Below, piece after piece: positions 23,909 through 32,280 of a DNA stretch of 64,000 nucleotides. The position numbers and the translations under genes are program-made. The notes under the pieces are model-generated. The model had not been told where the DNA came from. It did not search any database and saw only the letters and a program-made list of their open reading frames with translations. Numbering within the stretch: position 1 is the first letter of the stretch; each line of letters starts with the position of its first letter. Source of the stretch: Gordonia insulae (GTDB taxonomy: Bacteria > Actinomycetota > Actinomycetes > Mycobacteriales > Mycobacteriaceae); assembly GCF_003855095.1 (NCBI RefSeq), contig NZ_CP033972.1:5208001-5272000 (forward strand). Reading direction: 5' to 3'.

Positions 23909-24886
23909 ATGGACGACTTCGACATCGGCGCCGAACATCTCGTGTTCCGGGCCGACGCGGTGGGTAAGGGGATGTCCGACGCCGCGCTGCGTCGTGACGT
24001 CAGGACCGGGGCCAAGGAGCGGGTCTGGCACGGCGCCTACCTACCGACATCCCCACCCACGTCGGACGAACCCGGCGACAGCTACCCCGCCGAGCTCGAG
24101 CGGTACCGCGCGACGGTCGTCGCCGCGTCGCTCAACGGAGGACCCAAGCGCACCGCGAGCCATGTCTCGGCGGCCGCGATGCACCGCATCCCCCTGTTGC
24201 GGCCTGACCTCACGACTGTCCACTTCACCTCTGTCACAACGGGAAAGACCATCAAACGGGGAGTCGTTCACCAGGCGGCGCTGCGTGACTCCGACATCGA
24301 GATCGTCGGTGACATCCCGGTCACCTCGCGTGCCCGATCGATCTGCGACGTCGCCCGGACCGGCACGTTCGCCCAGGGTGTCTGCGTCCTTGATTCGGGT
24401 CTACACCTCGGCGTGCCGATGTACGAGATCGCCGAGCAGGTCGAACACCTCCGACGACATCACGGGATCGCGATGCTGCGCTCGGCCCTGGCGTCCGCGA
24501 ACGGACTGTCGGAAAGCATCGGCGAGACCGTGAGCAGGCTCGTGCTCGGCGACAATCCGCTGATCCCGTCGCCCGATCTGCAGGTCGCGATCCCGCTTGA
24601 CGTCGACGGGACACGGATGACGGCGCGAGGTGACTTCGGCTGGCGGGACGTCGACGGGGTGCTTCGGGTCGTCGGGGAGTTCGACGGGCGCATCAAATAT
24701 CACCGATCGAATCCGTTCGGGGATCGGCTACCGGAGGAGGTGATCTACGAGGAGAAGGTGCGTGAGGATGCGATCCGCGCGACGGGACCGCTGGTCGTCC
24801 GATGGACGTGGTCGGATTCGATGCGTCCGAAAGTTCTCCACACCAAGGTGATCGCAGCCCTCCGGGCGGCGAACCTCCTCCGCTGA
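23909..24886 (+). CDS. Conserved hypothetical protein, AbiEi-like/endonuclease-like fold
   Basis: A 325-residue protein of a type common in multiple copies in mycolata. The N-terminal part (GAKERVWHGAYLPTSPPTSD, HVSAAAMHRIPL, SRARSICDVAR) resembles AbiEi-like antitoxin/regulator proteins. The C-terminal part (ARGDFGWRDVDGVLRVVGEF, DGRIKYH, then EVIYEEKVREDAIRATG) has a D-x(n)-E-x-D/E-G-x-x-K layout reminiscent of Vsr/PD-(D/E)xK nucleases. No partner toxin gene is adjacent. It is followed one base later by a 72-bp palindromic element. Function unknown. Confidence 0.7.
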   Translation: MDDFDIGAEHLVFRADAVGKGMSDAALRRDVRTGAKERVWHGAYLPTSPPTSDEPGDSYPAELERYRATVVAASLNGGPKRTASHVSAAAMHRIPLLRPDLTTVHFTSVTTGKTIKRGVVHQAALRDSDIEIVGDIPVTSRARSICDVARTGTFAQGVCVLDSGLHLGVPMYEIAEQVEHLRRHHGIAMLRSALASANGLSESIGETVSRLVLGDNPLIPSPDLQVAIPLDVDGTRMTARGDFGWRDVDGVLRVVGEFDGRIKYHRSNPFGDRLPEEVIYEEKVREDAIRATGPLVVRWTWSDSMRPKVLHTKVIAALRAANLLR

Positions 24887-24887
24887 C

Positions 24888-24959
24888 GGTTCTTCCCCCG
24901 GGTATCGCTTCGTCCCCCGCCTGCATGCGGAGGACAAAGCGATACCCGGGGGAAGAACC
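24888..24959. repeat. 72-bp palindromic element, copy A (between convergent genes)
   Basis: Arms 24888-24910 and 24937-24959 are perfectly complementary (GGTTCTTCCCCCGGGTATCG... ), and pairing continues inward to 29 bp with one mismatch. It begins one base after the stop of the rightward gene and lies before a leftward gene ending at 25018. A near-identical element in the opposite orientation occurs at 48484-48556. It could act as a bidirectional terminator; it carries no gene. Confidence 0.9.
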
Positions 24960-25017
24960 CTGGGGCCCGGAGGGCTGCCGGTGGGCCGGGTGGCCGGGGC
25001 CGGTCCGGAGGGCCTGG

Positions 25018-25707
25018 TCAGCCGAGGGGTGTGCCCACCTCACCGCCGTCGCGGCGCAGAACGCGTAGCGAGCCTTCGGCGCGCACCTCGGTGAACTGGC
25101 CGGTGGCCAGCGCCTGACAGTAGATCTCGTAGGGCGGGCGGCCACCGTCGGCCGGATCGGGGAACACGTCGTGGATGAGCAGCGCACCACCGATGCGCAC
25201 CCAGGGCGCCCAGCCGTCGAGGTCGTTCTGCGCCGCCTGCATGCTGTGTCCACCGTCGATGAACACGAAGTCGGCGGGCTTGCCCCACACCTTCGCGGCG
25301 GTAGTCGAGCCCGCCAGCACGCCGACGACGGTGCCGTCGAGGGCAGCGTCGTACATGGTCCGGCGGAATCGCGCCGAGGTGTCGAGCTTGCCGGTGTGCG
25401 GGTCGACGAGCGTCTCGTCGTGGTACTCCCAGCCGGGTTGGTGCTCCTCGGATCCGCGATGATGATCGACCGTCACGATGGTCGCCCCGTACGGCTCGGC
25501 GGCCGCACCGAGGAAGACGGTGGACTTGCCGCAGTAGGTGCCGATCTCGATGCCGACCCGGGTCGAATTCGGCTGCGCCAGATACTCTCCCGCGATCTCG
25601 AACAGCGTCTGGGCCTCATCGAGTGGCATGAAACCGGGGGTTTCCTCGGCGACCTTGAGGCGCTCCGGCGATGGTGCGTTCGGCGTCCTTGCCGACGATG
25701 CAGTCAT
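25018..25707 (-). CDS. Class I SAM-dependent methyltransferase (Methyltransf_24 type)
   Basis: A 229-residue methyltransferase: RVGIEIGTYCGKSTVFLGAA (motif I with the Gly-T-x-x-G-K-S-T seen in CmcI/O-methyltransferase-like proteins), VTVDHHRGSEEHQPGWEYHD, ADFVFIDGGHSMQAAQNDLD (the DGxH motif) and IGGALLIHDVF. The substrate is unknown. It is a single gene, divergent from the quinone oxidoreductase with a 49-bp gap, convergent on the other side with the AbiEi-like gene. Confidence 0.88.
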   Translation of the reverse strand: MTASSARTPNAPSPERLKVAEETPGFMPLDEAQTLFEIAGEYLAQPNSTRVGIEIGTYCGKSTVFLGAAAEPYGATIVTVDHHRGSEEHQPGWEYHDETLVDPHTGKLDTSARFRRTMYDAALDGTVVGVLAGSTTAAKVWGKPADFVFIDGGHSMQAAQNDLDGWAPWVRIGGALLIHDVFPDPADGGRPPYEIYCQALATGQFTEVRAEGSLRVLRRDGGEVGTPLG

Positions 25708-25756
25708 ACCGCAGATCCTATCCGGTCGTCATCGGCGGCCGCGTAGGGTGAGCCGT

Positions 25757-26725
25757 ATGAAAGCACAAGTGCTCACCGCCGAGACGGGCCCCGCTGGACT
25801 GGAACTGACCGACGTCGACGACCTCACGCCGGCCGACGGCCAGGTCCTCGTCGACATCAAGTCGTGTGGTGTGTGTTTCCCCGATCTCCTGATGAGTCAG
25901 GGCAAATATCAGCTGCGGATGCCCACTCCGTTCACGCCGGGTACCGAGGTGGCGGGGGTCGTCCGTCAGGCGCCGGAGGGTTCCTCGGTCAAGGCAGGCG
26001 ACAAGGTGCTCGTCGCGTCGATCGTCGGCGGCTTCGCCGAGCAGGTCACCGCGGCCCCGGAGCAGTTGCTGCCGCTGCCCGACGGCCTGACCTTCGACGA
26101 AGGCGCGGCGATGGGGATCAACTATCAGACGGCGTTGTTCGCCCTGAAGCTCCGCGCGCAGACCGCCCCGGGTGAGATCGTCGGCGTCCTCGGCGCTGCA
26201 GGCGGTGTCGGGACGGCGTCGATCATGGTGGCAAAGGCCATGGGCGCGAAGGTGATCGCCATCGTCCACCGCAAGGGTGCAGAGGACCTGCTGCGCAGTG
26301 CCGGGGCGGACGAGATCGTGCAACTCGAGGACGGCTGGGGCGCCGAGCTCAAGAAGATCGCGCCCGAGGGTGTCGACGTGATGATCGATCCGTCCGGCGG
26401 CGACGTGTTCGACGAGGCGTTGCGGCAGGTCGCGCCCGACGGCCGCTATGTGGTGATCGGGTTCGCCGCCGGCGGCATCCCGACGGTGAAGCTGAACCGG
26501 GTGCTCTTCCGCAACATCGCCGTCGTCGGGGCCGCGTGGGGCGAGTACGTCCGCACCCACCCGGGCGTCCCGGAACTGCTGCACGACGAGCTGGGCGAGA
26601 TGATCGCCGCAGGCATGCGACCGCTGGTCAACGTCACCTATTCCCTCGACGAACTGCCCCAGGCGTTGACCGACCTGGCCGAAGGGCGGATCCTGGGGAA
26701 AGCGGTCGTCAAGATCGCCGACTGA
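25757..26725 (+). CDS. NADPH:quinone oxidoreductase, zinc-independent MDR family
   Basis: A 322-residue medium-chain reductase. The N-terminal GroES-like domain has CGVCFPDLLMSQGKYQLRMP and PFTPGTEVAGVVRQ; the Rossmann part has VGVLGAAGGVGTASIMVAKA (AxxGxxG NADPH motif). The Zn-binding residues of alcohol dehydrogenases are absent, as in the QOR/crotonyl-CoA reductase-like branch. It would reduce quinones or enones. The start at 25757 is preceded by GGGTGAGCC. A palindromic repeat lies downstream before the DUF2277 gene. Confidence 0.9.
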   Translation: MKAQVLTAETGPAGLELTDVDDLTPADGQVLVDIKSCGVCFPDLLMSQGKYQLRMPTPFTPGTEVAGVVRQAPEGSSVKAGDKVLVASIVGGFAEQVTAAPEQLLPLPDGLTFDEGAAMGINYQTALFALKLRAQTAPGEIVGVLGAAGGVGTASIMVAKAMGAKVIAIVHRKGAEDLLRSAGADEIVQLEDGWGAELKKIAPEGVDVMIDPSGGDVFDEALRQVAPDGRYVVIGFAAGGIPTVKLNRVLFRNIAVVGAAWGEYVRTHPGVPELLHDELGEMIAAGMRPLVNVTYSLDELPQALTDLAEGRILGKAVVKIAD

Positions 26726-26733
26726 GCGATTCC

Positions 26734-26784
26734 TCCGCTGGTTGAGTGGTCGACGAGCGGAGCGAGGAGACGTATCGAAACCGA
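26734..26784. repeat. Dispersed palindromic repeat (GTATCGAGA type), copy 3 (degenerate)
   Basis: CCGCTGGTTGAGTGGTCGAC ... GAGACGTATCGAAACCG, with the same two ends as the copies at 3923 and 5072 but with substitutions. It fills the gap between the oxidoreductase and the DUF2277 gene. Confidence 0.65.
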
Positions 26785-26793
26785 GGGAGCACC

Positions 26794-27063
26794 ATGTGCC
26801 GCAACATCACCGAACTGCGCGGTCTCGAGCCCGCGGCCACCGATGAGGAGATCGAGGCCGCGGCCCGTCAATATGTCCGCAAGGTGAGTGGGGTCCGCCA
26901 TCCTTCCGCCGCCAACGTCGAGGCATTCGAGGAGGCGGTGCGCAAGGTCACCGAGGCCACGCATGTCCTTCTCGACGCCCTGCCGGAGCGTCGGCAGCCA
27001 CCCAAGACCGTGCCTCCGCTGCGGCGTCCCGAGGTGCGGGCCCGCATCGCGGCGCGGGGCTGA
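26794..27063 (+). CDS. DUF2277 family protein
   Basis: An 89-residue protein matching DUF2277 over its full length: MCRNITELRGLEPAATDEEI, AARQYVRKVSGVRHPSAANV and EAFEEAVRKVTEATHVLLDA. It is a small helical protein, widespread in actinobacteria, with no known function. The start at 26794 has GGGAGC upstream. Its stop codon lies inside a 21-bp direct repeat that continues into the downstream spacer. Confidence 0.85.
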   Translation: MCRNITELRGLEPAATDEEIEAAARQYVRKVSGVRHPSAANVEAFEEAVRKVTEATHVLLDALPERRQPPKTVPPLRRPEVRARIAARG

Positions 27064-27087
27064 CAGATCGCGGCGCGGGGCCGACAG
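27046..27087. repeat. Two 21-bp direct repeats at the end of the DUF2277 gene
   Basis: ATCGCGGCGCGGGGCTGACAG and the same with one change (27067-27087), followed by the start of a third copy (ATCGG). The first unit contains the stop codon. Confidence 0.75.
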
Positions 27088-27157
27088 ATCGGAACTTACG
27101 CGCACCGGTGAGGGAAACGTTTGGCTGTCCGGTGGCGGTGCTCGATAGTGTGCTGAG

Positions 27158-28957
27158 GTGACCGCACCCAGATCGATCCGTCTCCTGGTGCTCGCGGTGG
27201 TCGCCGCGATGCTCGGCATGGTGGCCCTCTTCGGCGCCCCGATGCCGCGGGCGAACGCCGCCCCGGCCGACAGTTGCGCGCCCGCCGGAGTCGAATCGGC
27301 GTCCGCGGCGCCGGTCAATCTGGCGGCCGCCGAACAGGGCGGCGAGGACCGCTACACCACCGCCACCACCACGCCGATCGATCAGATCGACGTCACCAGG
27401 CTCGGGCTGCTCAAGCCGGGGACGATCTCCGTCGGCACCCTGTCGGATGCCGGTCCCAGCATCTGTGTGAACAGCCAGGGCGACTTCACCGGGTTCGACA
27501 ACGAACTGCTCAAGGCGGTCGCCGCAAAACTCGGCCTGCAGATCGAGTTCTCCGGAACCGAGTTCGCCGGGCTGCTCTCGCAGGTGGCCAACAACCGTTT
27601 CGACGTCGGGTCGTCGTCGATCACCACCACCGACGAACGACGCCAGACCGTCGACTTCACCAACGGCTACGACTTCGGTTACTTCTCGCTGGTCGCGCCG
27701 ACCGACGGCCCGATCAAGGGGTTTTCGAACCTGAGTGCCGACACCCGGATCGGTGTCGTGCAGGGCACCGTCCAGGACGACTATGTCGTCAACACCCTCA
27801 AGCTCGATCCGGTGAAGTTCCCCGACTACGCGACCGCGTACGCCAACCTCAAGAGCGGCCAGATCGACGCCTGGGTCGCGCCGTCCCAGCAGGCCGAGGG
27901 AGCGGTGCGCGACGGCGACGGCACCGCCATCGTCGAGAACACCTTCAGCGTCAACAACTTCGTCGCCTGGGCGGTCGGCAAGAACAAGCCGGCGCTCGTC
28001 GGTGCGCTGAACTCCGGCCTCGACGCCATCATCGCCGACGGCACGTACGCGAAGCTCTACTCCGACTGGGTGCCGCGTGAGCTGCCGGACGGATGGAAGC
28101 CGGGCAGCAAGGCCGCGCCGGAACCGGAACTGCCCGACTTCGCCGCGATCGCCGAGGAGAACGCCGCGAAGGACACCGACGCAGCGACGGACACACAGCC
28201 CAAGGGCACCTTCGCCCAACTGGGCAGCACCTTCTTCAACTGGGATCTCTACAAGGAGTCGTTCCCCGACCTCATCAAGACGGGACTGGTCAACACACTG
28301 ATCCTGTCCCTGGTGTCGGGTGTGCTGGGCACCATCCTCGGCATGGTGCTGGCGGTCGCCGGTATCTCCCGGTCGCGGTGGCTGCGCTGGCCGGCCCGCG
28401 TGTACACCGACATCTTCCGCGGTCTGCCCGCCGTCGTGGTGATCCTGATCGTCGGGCTCGGGGTGGGCCCGATCGTGAAGAACCTGACCGGCAACAATCC
28501 GTACTGGCTGGGTGCCGTCGCGCTGGCGTTGCTCGCGGCCGCCTACATCGGCGAGATCTTCCGATCGGGCATCCAGAGCGTCGACGACGGCCAGATGGAG
28601 GCGTCGCGGGCGATCGGGTTCAGCTATCGGCAGTCGATGCGGCTGGTCGTGGTCCCGCAGGGTGTACGCCGCGTGCTGCCCGCGCTGATGAATCAGTTCA
28701 TCAGCCTGATCAAGGACAGTTCGCTGGTCTACTTCCTCGGTCTCCTCGCCAGTCAGCGGGAGCTGTTCGCGGTCGGTCGAGACCTCAACGCGCAGACCGG
28801 TAATCTCTCGCCGCTGGTGGCCGCGGGCATCGTGTACCTCATTCTGACCATCCCGCTGACACACCTCGTGAACTACATCGACAACCGTCTGCGCAGGGGC
28901 CGCCCGGCCGACGTCGAGGATGATCCGTTGCCCGTGACCGCCGTCGAGAAGGGATGA
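27158..28957 (+). CDS. Fused ABC transporter: amino acid-binding domain plus permease
   Basis: A 599-residue fusion. A signal peptide ([26 protein letters not shown]) leads into a polar amino acid-binding domain (SBP_bac_3: [56 protein letters not shown]) up to about residue 310. A linker follows, then a His/Glu/Gln-type permease ([20 protein letters not shown], the EAA-like loop [20 protein letters not shown]). GlnP-like importers have the same fusion. It starts with GTG at 27158. The ATPase gene overlaps its stop (ATGA), completing a glutamine/glutamate-type importer. Confidence 0.9.
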   Translation: MTAPRSIRLLVLAVVAAMLGMVALFGAPMPRANAAPADSCAPAGVESASAAPVNLAAAEQGGEDRYTTATTTPIDQIDVTRLGLLKPGTISVGTLSDAGPSICVNSQGDFTGFDNELLKAVAAKLGLQIEFSGTEFAGLLSQVANNRFDVGSSSITTTDERRQTVDFTNGYDFGYFSLVAPTDGPIKGFSNLSADTRIGVVQGTVQDDYVVNTLKLDPVKFPDYATAYANLKSGQIDAWVAPSQQAEGAVRDGDGTAIVENTFSVNNFVAWAVGKNKPALVGALNSGLDAIIADGTYAKLYSDWVPRELPDGWKPGSKAAPEPELPDFAAIAEENAAKDTDAATDTQPKGTFAQLGSTFFNWDLYKESFPDLIKTGLVNTLILSLVSGVLGTILGMVLAVAGISRSRWLRWPARVYTDIFRGLPAVVVILIVGLGVGPIVKNLTGNNPYWLGAVALALLAAAYIGEIFRSGIQSVDDGQMEASRAIGFSYRQSMRLVVVPQGVRRVLPALMNQFISLIKDSSLVYFLGLLASQRELFAVGRDLNAQTGNLSPLVAAGIVYLILTIPLTHLVNYIDNRLRRGRPADVEDDPLPVTAVEKG

Positions 28958-29712
28958 GGGACGTGGCCGACACCATCACCGCACGCGAGGCGGTCTCCTT
29001 GACCGGCACCGATCTGCACCTGTCGTTCGGCAAGAACCACGTACTGCGTGGCGTCGACATCCAGGTCGACGCCGGGACCACGACGACCGTGATCGGTCCG
29101 TCCGGGTCGGGCAAGTCGACGCTGCTCCGGGTGCTCAACCGGCTCCACGAACCCGATCAGGGAGACATCCTGCTCGATGGTCGGTCCGTCCTGCAGGACA
29201 ATCCCGATGAACTCCGGCGCCGTATCGGCATGGTGTTCCAGCATTTCAACCTGTTCCCGCACAAGACGGTCGCCGACAACATCGCGCTCGGGCCGCGAAA
29301 ACTGCGTGGCCTGGACAAGGACGAGGCGCGCGCCGTCGCGATGCGCCAGCTCGAGATCGTCGGGCTGACGAACAAGGCCGACGCCCGGCCCGGCAGCCTG
29401 TCCGGCGGACAGCAGCAACGCGTGGCGATCGCTCGGGCGCTGGCGATGGAACCGCAGGTGATGTTCTTCGACGAGGCGACGTCGGCGCTCGACCCCGAAC
29501 TCGTGAAGGGGGTGCTGGCACTGATGGCCGACCTCGCGCAGGAGGGGATGACGATGGTCGTCGTCACCCACGAGATGGGCTACGCCCGCAACGTGTCCGA
29601 CAACGTGCTGTTCATGGACCACGGCGTCGTCGTCGAGACCGGCAAGCCGGAACAGATCTTCGACTCGGCCGAGTCCGAGCGGCTGCGCGCGTTCCTGTCC
29701 CAGGTGTTGTGA
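28954..29712 (+). CDS. Polar amino acid ABC transporter ATP-binding protein
   Basis: A 252-residue GlnQ-type ATPase: Walker [18 protein letters not shown], the Q-loop in [14 protein letters not shown], the signature [17 protein letters not shown], Walker [16 protein letters not shown] and H-loop [10 protein letters not shown]. It powers the fused binding/permease protein encoded just upstream. ATG 28954 overlaps the upstream stop; GTG 28963 (MADTITAR) is a possible alternative start with a GAGGGA site. Confidence 0.93.
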   Translation: MRDVADTITAREAVSLTGTDLHLSFGKNHVLRGVDIQVDAGTTTTVIGPSGSGKSTLLRVLNRLHEPDQGDILLDGRSVLQDNPDELRRRIGMVFQHFNLFPHKTVADNIALGPRKLRGLDKDEARAVAMRQLEIVGLTNKADARPGSLSGGQQQRVAIARALAMEPQVMFFDEATSALDPELVKGVLALMADLAQEGMTMVVVTHEMGYARNVSDNVLFMDHGVVVETGKPEQIFDSAESERLRAFLSQVL

Positions 29713-29725
29713 GGCCGGCCGGATC

Positions 29726-30670
29726 TCAGCCGACGCCGAACAACCGGGAGGCGTTGCCGTACAGCACGCCGCGTACCCAGTCGTCGCCGAGGTCGAGGCG
29801 TTCGATGGCCTCGAGGGCGTGTGCGTAGGGGTGGGGGATGTTGGGGAAATCGCTGCCGAACAGAATGCGGTCGCCGAGGTCGCGCAACCGCGGCAGCGCA
29901 TCTTTCGGGTACGGGGCGTCTGCCTCGGCGAAGTCGGTGAACGACATGGTGGTGTCGAGGCGGACGTTCGGGTAGCGGTCCGCGAGATCGAGGAACTCGA
30001 CGTATTCGGGCGTACCCATGTGCGCGACGATCAGCGGCAACGACGGAAACCGGTGCAGGAGTGCGGCGATCGGCTCGGGTCCGGTGTGCGTGCCGGGGGC
30101 CGGACCGGAACCGCAGTGGATGATGACCGGGACCTGGCTGTCGGCGATCTGGGACCAGACGCCGTCGAGTAGTGAGTCCATCGGTGAGAAGTCGCCGACC
30201 TGGATGTGGCACTTGAACACCCGTGTCCCACGCTGGATCGCCGTCGAGACGTAGTCGGTGGCCGACTCCTCCGGGTAGAACGTCGCGGTGTGCAGGCAGT
30301 CCGGGTGAGAGGCCGCGAAGTCCGCCGCCCAGCCGTTCAGCCACTCCGCCATGTCCGGCTTGTGCGGATAGACCAGCGAGGAATACGCGCGCACCCCGAA
30401 ATCCTGCAGTGCCGCCGCCCGGACATCCTCGTCGGCGCGGTAGGTGATCGGCCACTCCCGGCCGATCAACGGTCCGGCCGAGTCGAAGTAGGCCCACACC
30501 TTGTCCATCACCGGCTTCGGCATGAAGTGGGTGTGCACGTCGATCAGACCGGGCAAGCCGAGACCTTGCCACAGTGCTCGTACCCGCTCGGCCTCGTCCG
30601 AACTGAAGGGGTCGGGCAGAACGGTTGCCGGGTCAGGCCCGTCGGGAACATCGCTGCTCACCTTCGCCAC
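29726..30670 (-). CDS. Amidohydrolase family protein (metal-dependent hydrolase)
   Basis: A 314-residue amidohydrolase_2-type TIM barrel: LIDVHTHFMPKPVMDKVWAY (HxH metal motif), VFKCHIQVGDFSPMDSLLDG, VIIHCGSGP, LIVAHMGTPEYVEFLDLADR and RILFGSDFPNIPHPYA, whose Asp is the catalytic base. It resembles aminocarboxymuconate-semialdehyde-decarboxylase-like enzymes, so the reaction may be hydrolysis or decarboxylation. GTG 30670 (AKVSSDVPDG) is chosen because the fold starts shortly after and GGAG precedes it; an open frame extends upstream to 30802. Single gene, convergent with the ABC ATPase gene. Confidence 0.82.
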   Translation of the reverse strand: MAKVSSDVPDGPDPATVLPDPFSSDEAERVRALWQGLGLPGLIDVHTHFMPKPVMDKVWAYFDSAGPLIGREWPITYRADEDVRAAALQDFGVRAYSSLVYPHKPDMAEWLNGWAADFAASHPDCLHTATFYPEESATDYVSTAIQRGTRVFKCHIQVGDFSPMDSLLDGVWSQIADSQVPVIIHCGSGPAPGTHTGPEPIAALLHRFPSLPLIVAHMGTPEYVEFLDLADRYPNVRLDTTMSFTDFAEADAPYPKDALPRLRDLGDRILFGSDFPNIPHPYAHALEAIERLDLGDDWVRGVLYGNASRLFGVG

Positions 30671-30705
30671 GCTACTCCGGCCGATTCTCGTCGGAGTTGT
30701 CGCCC

Positions 30706-30721
30706 GGTCTCTCGAGAGACC
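30706..30721. promoter_or_regulatory. Perfect 16-bp palindrome upstream of the amidohydrolase gene
   Basis: GGTCTCTCGAGAGACC, fully self-complementary, 36 bp upstream of the GTG start at 30670. Possible operator; no regulator gene is adjacent. Confidence 0.5.
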
Positions 30722-30873
30722 CACCCGGCGGCCACGCGTCCCGGAGGTGGCCCACCGGCGGCCGGGACGACACGGACGCGGGCACAGCGGCCGCCTAAAC
30801 ATGTTGGGCGAGTGTCCAACTTGGTCGACTTGGCCACTGTGTCGGGTTTCTCCAATGCGTGTAGATCGGCAAC

Positions 30874-30887
30874 TGGAACGCGTTACA
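30874..30887. promoter_or_regulatory. KstR-type box upstream of the Liv-type ABC operon
   Basis: TGGAACGCGTTACA fits TnnAACnnGTTnnA, and it sits inside a 20-bp dyad AACTG-g-AACGCGTT-a-CAGTT with a single mismatched pair. About 100 bp before the binding-protein start. Confidence 0.5.
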
Positions 30888-30988
30888 GTTCTGCCGGAAG
30901 CGGCGTGCGAGCGCGAGCTTCGGCCGGCGGCTCCACCTGCGGCTTGTGAACCGTCCGGGTTCGTCGTTCACCTCTGAAGGGACCAGCA

Positions 30989-32233
30989 GTGAAACCATCG
31001 CATTCGGTCAAGCATGCCCTGCGCACGGCGGCGACGGTCGGCGCCGTCGCGGTACTCGCCGTCGGGGGGCTGTCGGCATGCGCCGACGACAGTTCGTCGG
31101 GATCTGGCGATTCGGCCGGTGCCACTTCGGCTTTGCCGTCGAATGCGGCTACCGGGGACCCGATCAAGGTCGGCTTCATCACTCCGGAGGGTGGTCCGAT
31201 CACCGTGCCGATGGTCCGCGAAGGTGGTGAGGCCGCCACCGAATACCTGAACAACAACGGCGGCGGGATCGGCGGCCACAAGATCGACCTGGTCGTCTGC
31301 AAAGAGCAGGAGGACCCCGCGTCGGCCACGAGTTGCGCCAACCAGATGGTCGAACAGAAGGTGTCCGTCGTCGTGGCGCCGTTCGGCTCACAGGGTGCGG
31401 TCATGTTGCCGATCGTCGCGGGCGCGGGCATTCCCTATGTCGCTCAGGCGCCCGTCTCGATGGTCGAGATGATGACTCCGGGCGCGTTCATGCTCTCCGG
31501 CGGCATCCTCGCCGTATTCGCAGGTCAGGCTGCCACTGCAGCCAAAGAAGGGGTCAAGAAGGTGGCCGTCGTGATCTCGGATGCGGGCGACGCCGCCTCC
31601 TCGGTCAAGGCGATCGGAGAGCCGACATTCAAGGCGGCGGGCGTGGAGATGGACGTCATCACCATCCCGGCGTCGGCCGCGGATCCGACCCCGCAGATCA
31701 CTGCCGGTCTGGCCGACAATCCAGGCGCGGTCACCGTACTGGGCGAGACCAGTCAGTGCATCTCGACGATCAAGGCGTTGCAGACCGCGGCGCCGACGGT
31801 GAAGAAGTACCTCATCGCCAGTTGCCTGGACAAGCAGGTCATCGACAGCGTGGGGGCCGACGCGGTGACTGGCGCCAAGGCGTTCACCACGGTCAAACTC
31901 GACTCGGACGACCCGTCTTCCGAGCTGTACCGCAGTGTTATGGCCACCTATGCCCCCGATACCGATCCGGCGGGCCTTGCCTACCTCGGCTATCAGGTGA
32001 TGATGTCGCTCGGCGAGGTCGGCAAATCGCTGACCGGCCCGGTGACCCCGCAGGACTTCATGACGGCGTTGTCGTCGGCCAAGGATGTCCCGCTGCCCGC
32101 CGCTCCCGGCCTCACCTTCACCTGTGACGGCTCGGCCGTTCCGCAGCTGAAGACGCTGTGCAGCAAGTCGATTCTGGTCAGTGACGTCAACGCTGATACC
32201 AAACTCGAGAACACCGTCGCAGTCAACAACTAG
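30989..32233 (+). CDS. Branched-chain-type ABC transporter substrate-binding lipoprotein (LivJ-like)
   Basis: A 414-residue lipoprotein. The signal KHALRTAATVGAVAVLAVGG ends in lipobox LSAC (Cys31), then a Ser/Gly linker. The periplasmic-binding-fold type 1 body has IKVGFITPEGGPITVPMVRE, GGIGGHKIDLVVCKEQEDPA, TSCANQMVEQKVSVVVAPFG and AVTVLGETSQCISTIKALQT. Such proteins bind branched amino acids, but in mycolata also aromatic acids, amides or sterol-ring products. It is followed by a fused permease/ATPase and a LivF ATPase; a KstR-type box upstream suggests a lipid/sterol link (inference). Confidence 0.9.
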   Translation: MKPSHSVKHALRTAATVGAVAVLAVGGLSACADDSSSGSGDSAGATSALPSNAATGDPIKVGFITPEGGPITVPMVREGGEAATEYLNNNGGGIGGHKIDLVVCKEQEDPASATSCANQMVEQKVSVVVAPFGSQGAVMLPIVAGAGIPYVAQAPVSMVEMMTPGAFMLSGGILAVFAGQAATAAKEGVKKVAVVISDAGDAASSVKAIGEPTFKAAGVEMDVITIPASAADPTPQITAGLADNPGAVTVLGETSQCISTIKALQTAAPTVKKYLIASCLDKQVIDSVGADAVTGAKAFTTVKLDSDDPSSELYRSVMATYAPDTDPAGLAYLGYQVMMSLGEVGKSLTGPVTPQDFMTALSSAKDVPLPAAPGLTFTCDGSAVPQLKTLCSKSILVSDVNADTKLENTVAVNN

Positions 32234-32280
32234 TTGGAGAGATCGGGGGCCGCTGCGCCGGCCCCCGATCGGGGGCGTAC

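Larger units (their letters stand above)
30671..30988. other. Intergenic region between divergent genes (promoter region)
   Basis: A 318-bp gap with no convincing gene. It holds a perfect 16-bp palindrome near the amidohydrolase end, a KstR-type box at 30874-30887 and a TCCAACTTGG dyad at about 30810. The AT-richer part (30800-30890) is the likely promoter area for the branched-chain-type transporter operon. Confidence 0.6.

Noticed and set aside
23909..24886. Type IV toxin-antitoxin pair (AbiEi/AbiEii)
   Set aside because: No nucleotidyltransferase toxin gene lies on either side; the protein is only AbiEi-like in its N-terminal part.
24802..25068. Reading frame through the 72-bp palindromic element
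   Set aside because: Open only because the element lacks stops in that frame; it overlaps the end of the AbiEi-like gene and has no ribosome site or family match.
30671..30802. Longer N-terminus for the amidohydrolase (start at 30802)
   Set aside because: The extra 44 residues are Arg/Pro-rich without domain character, read through a perfect palindrome, and the conserved fold begins after the GTG at 30670.
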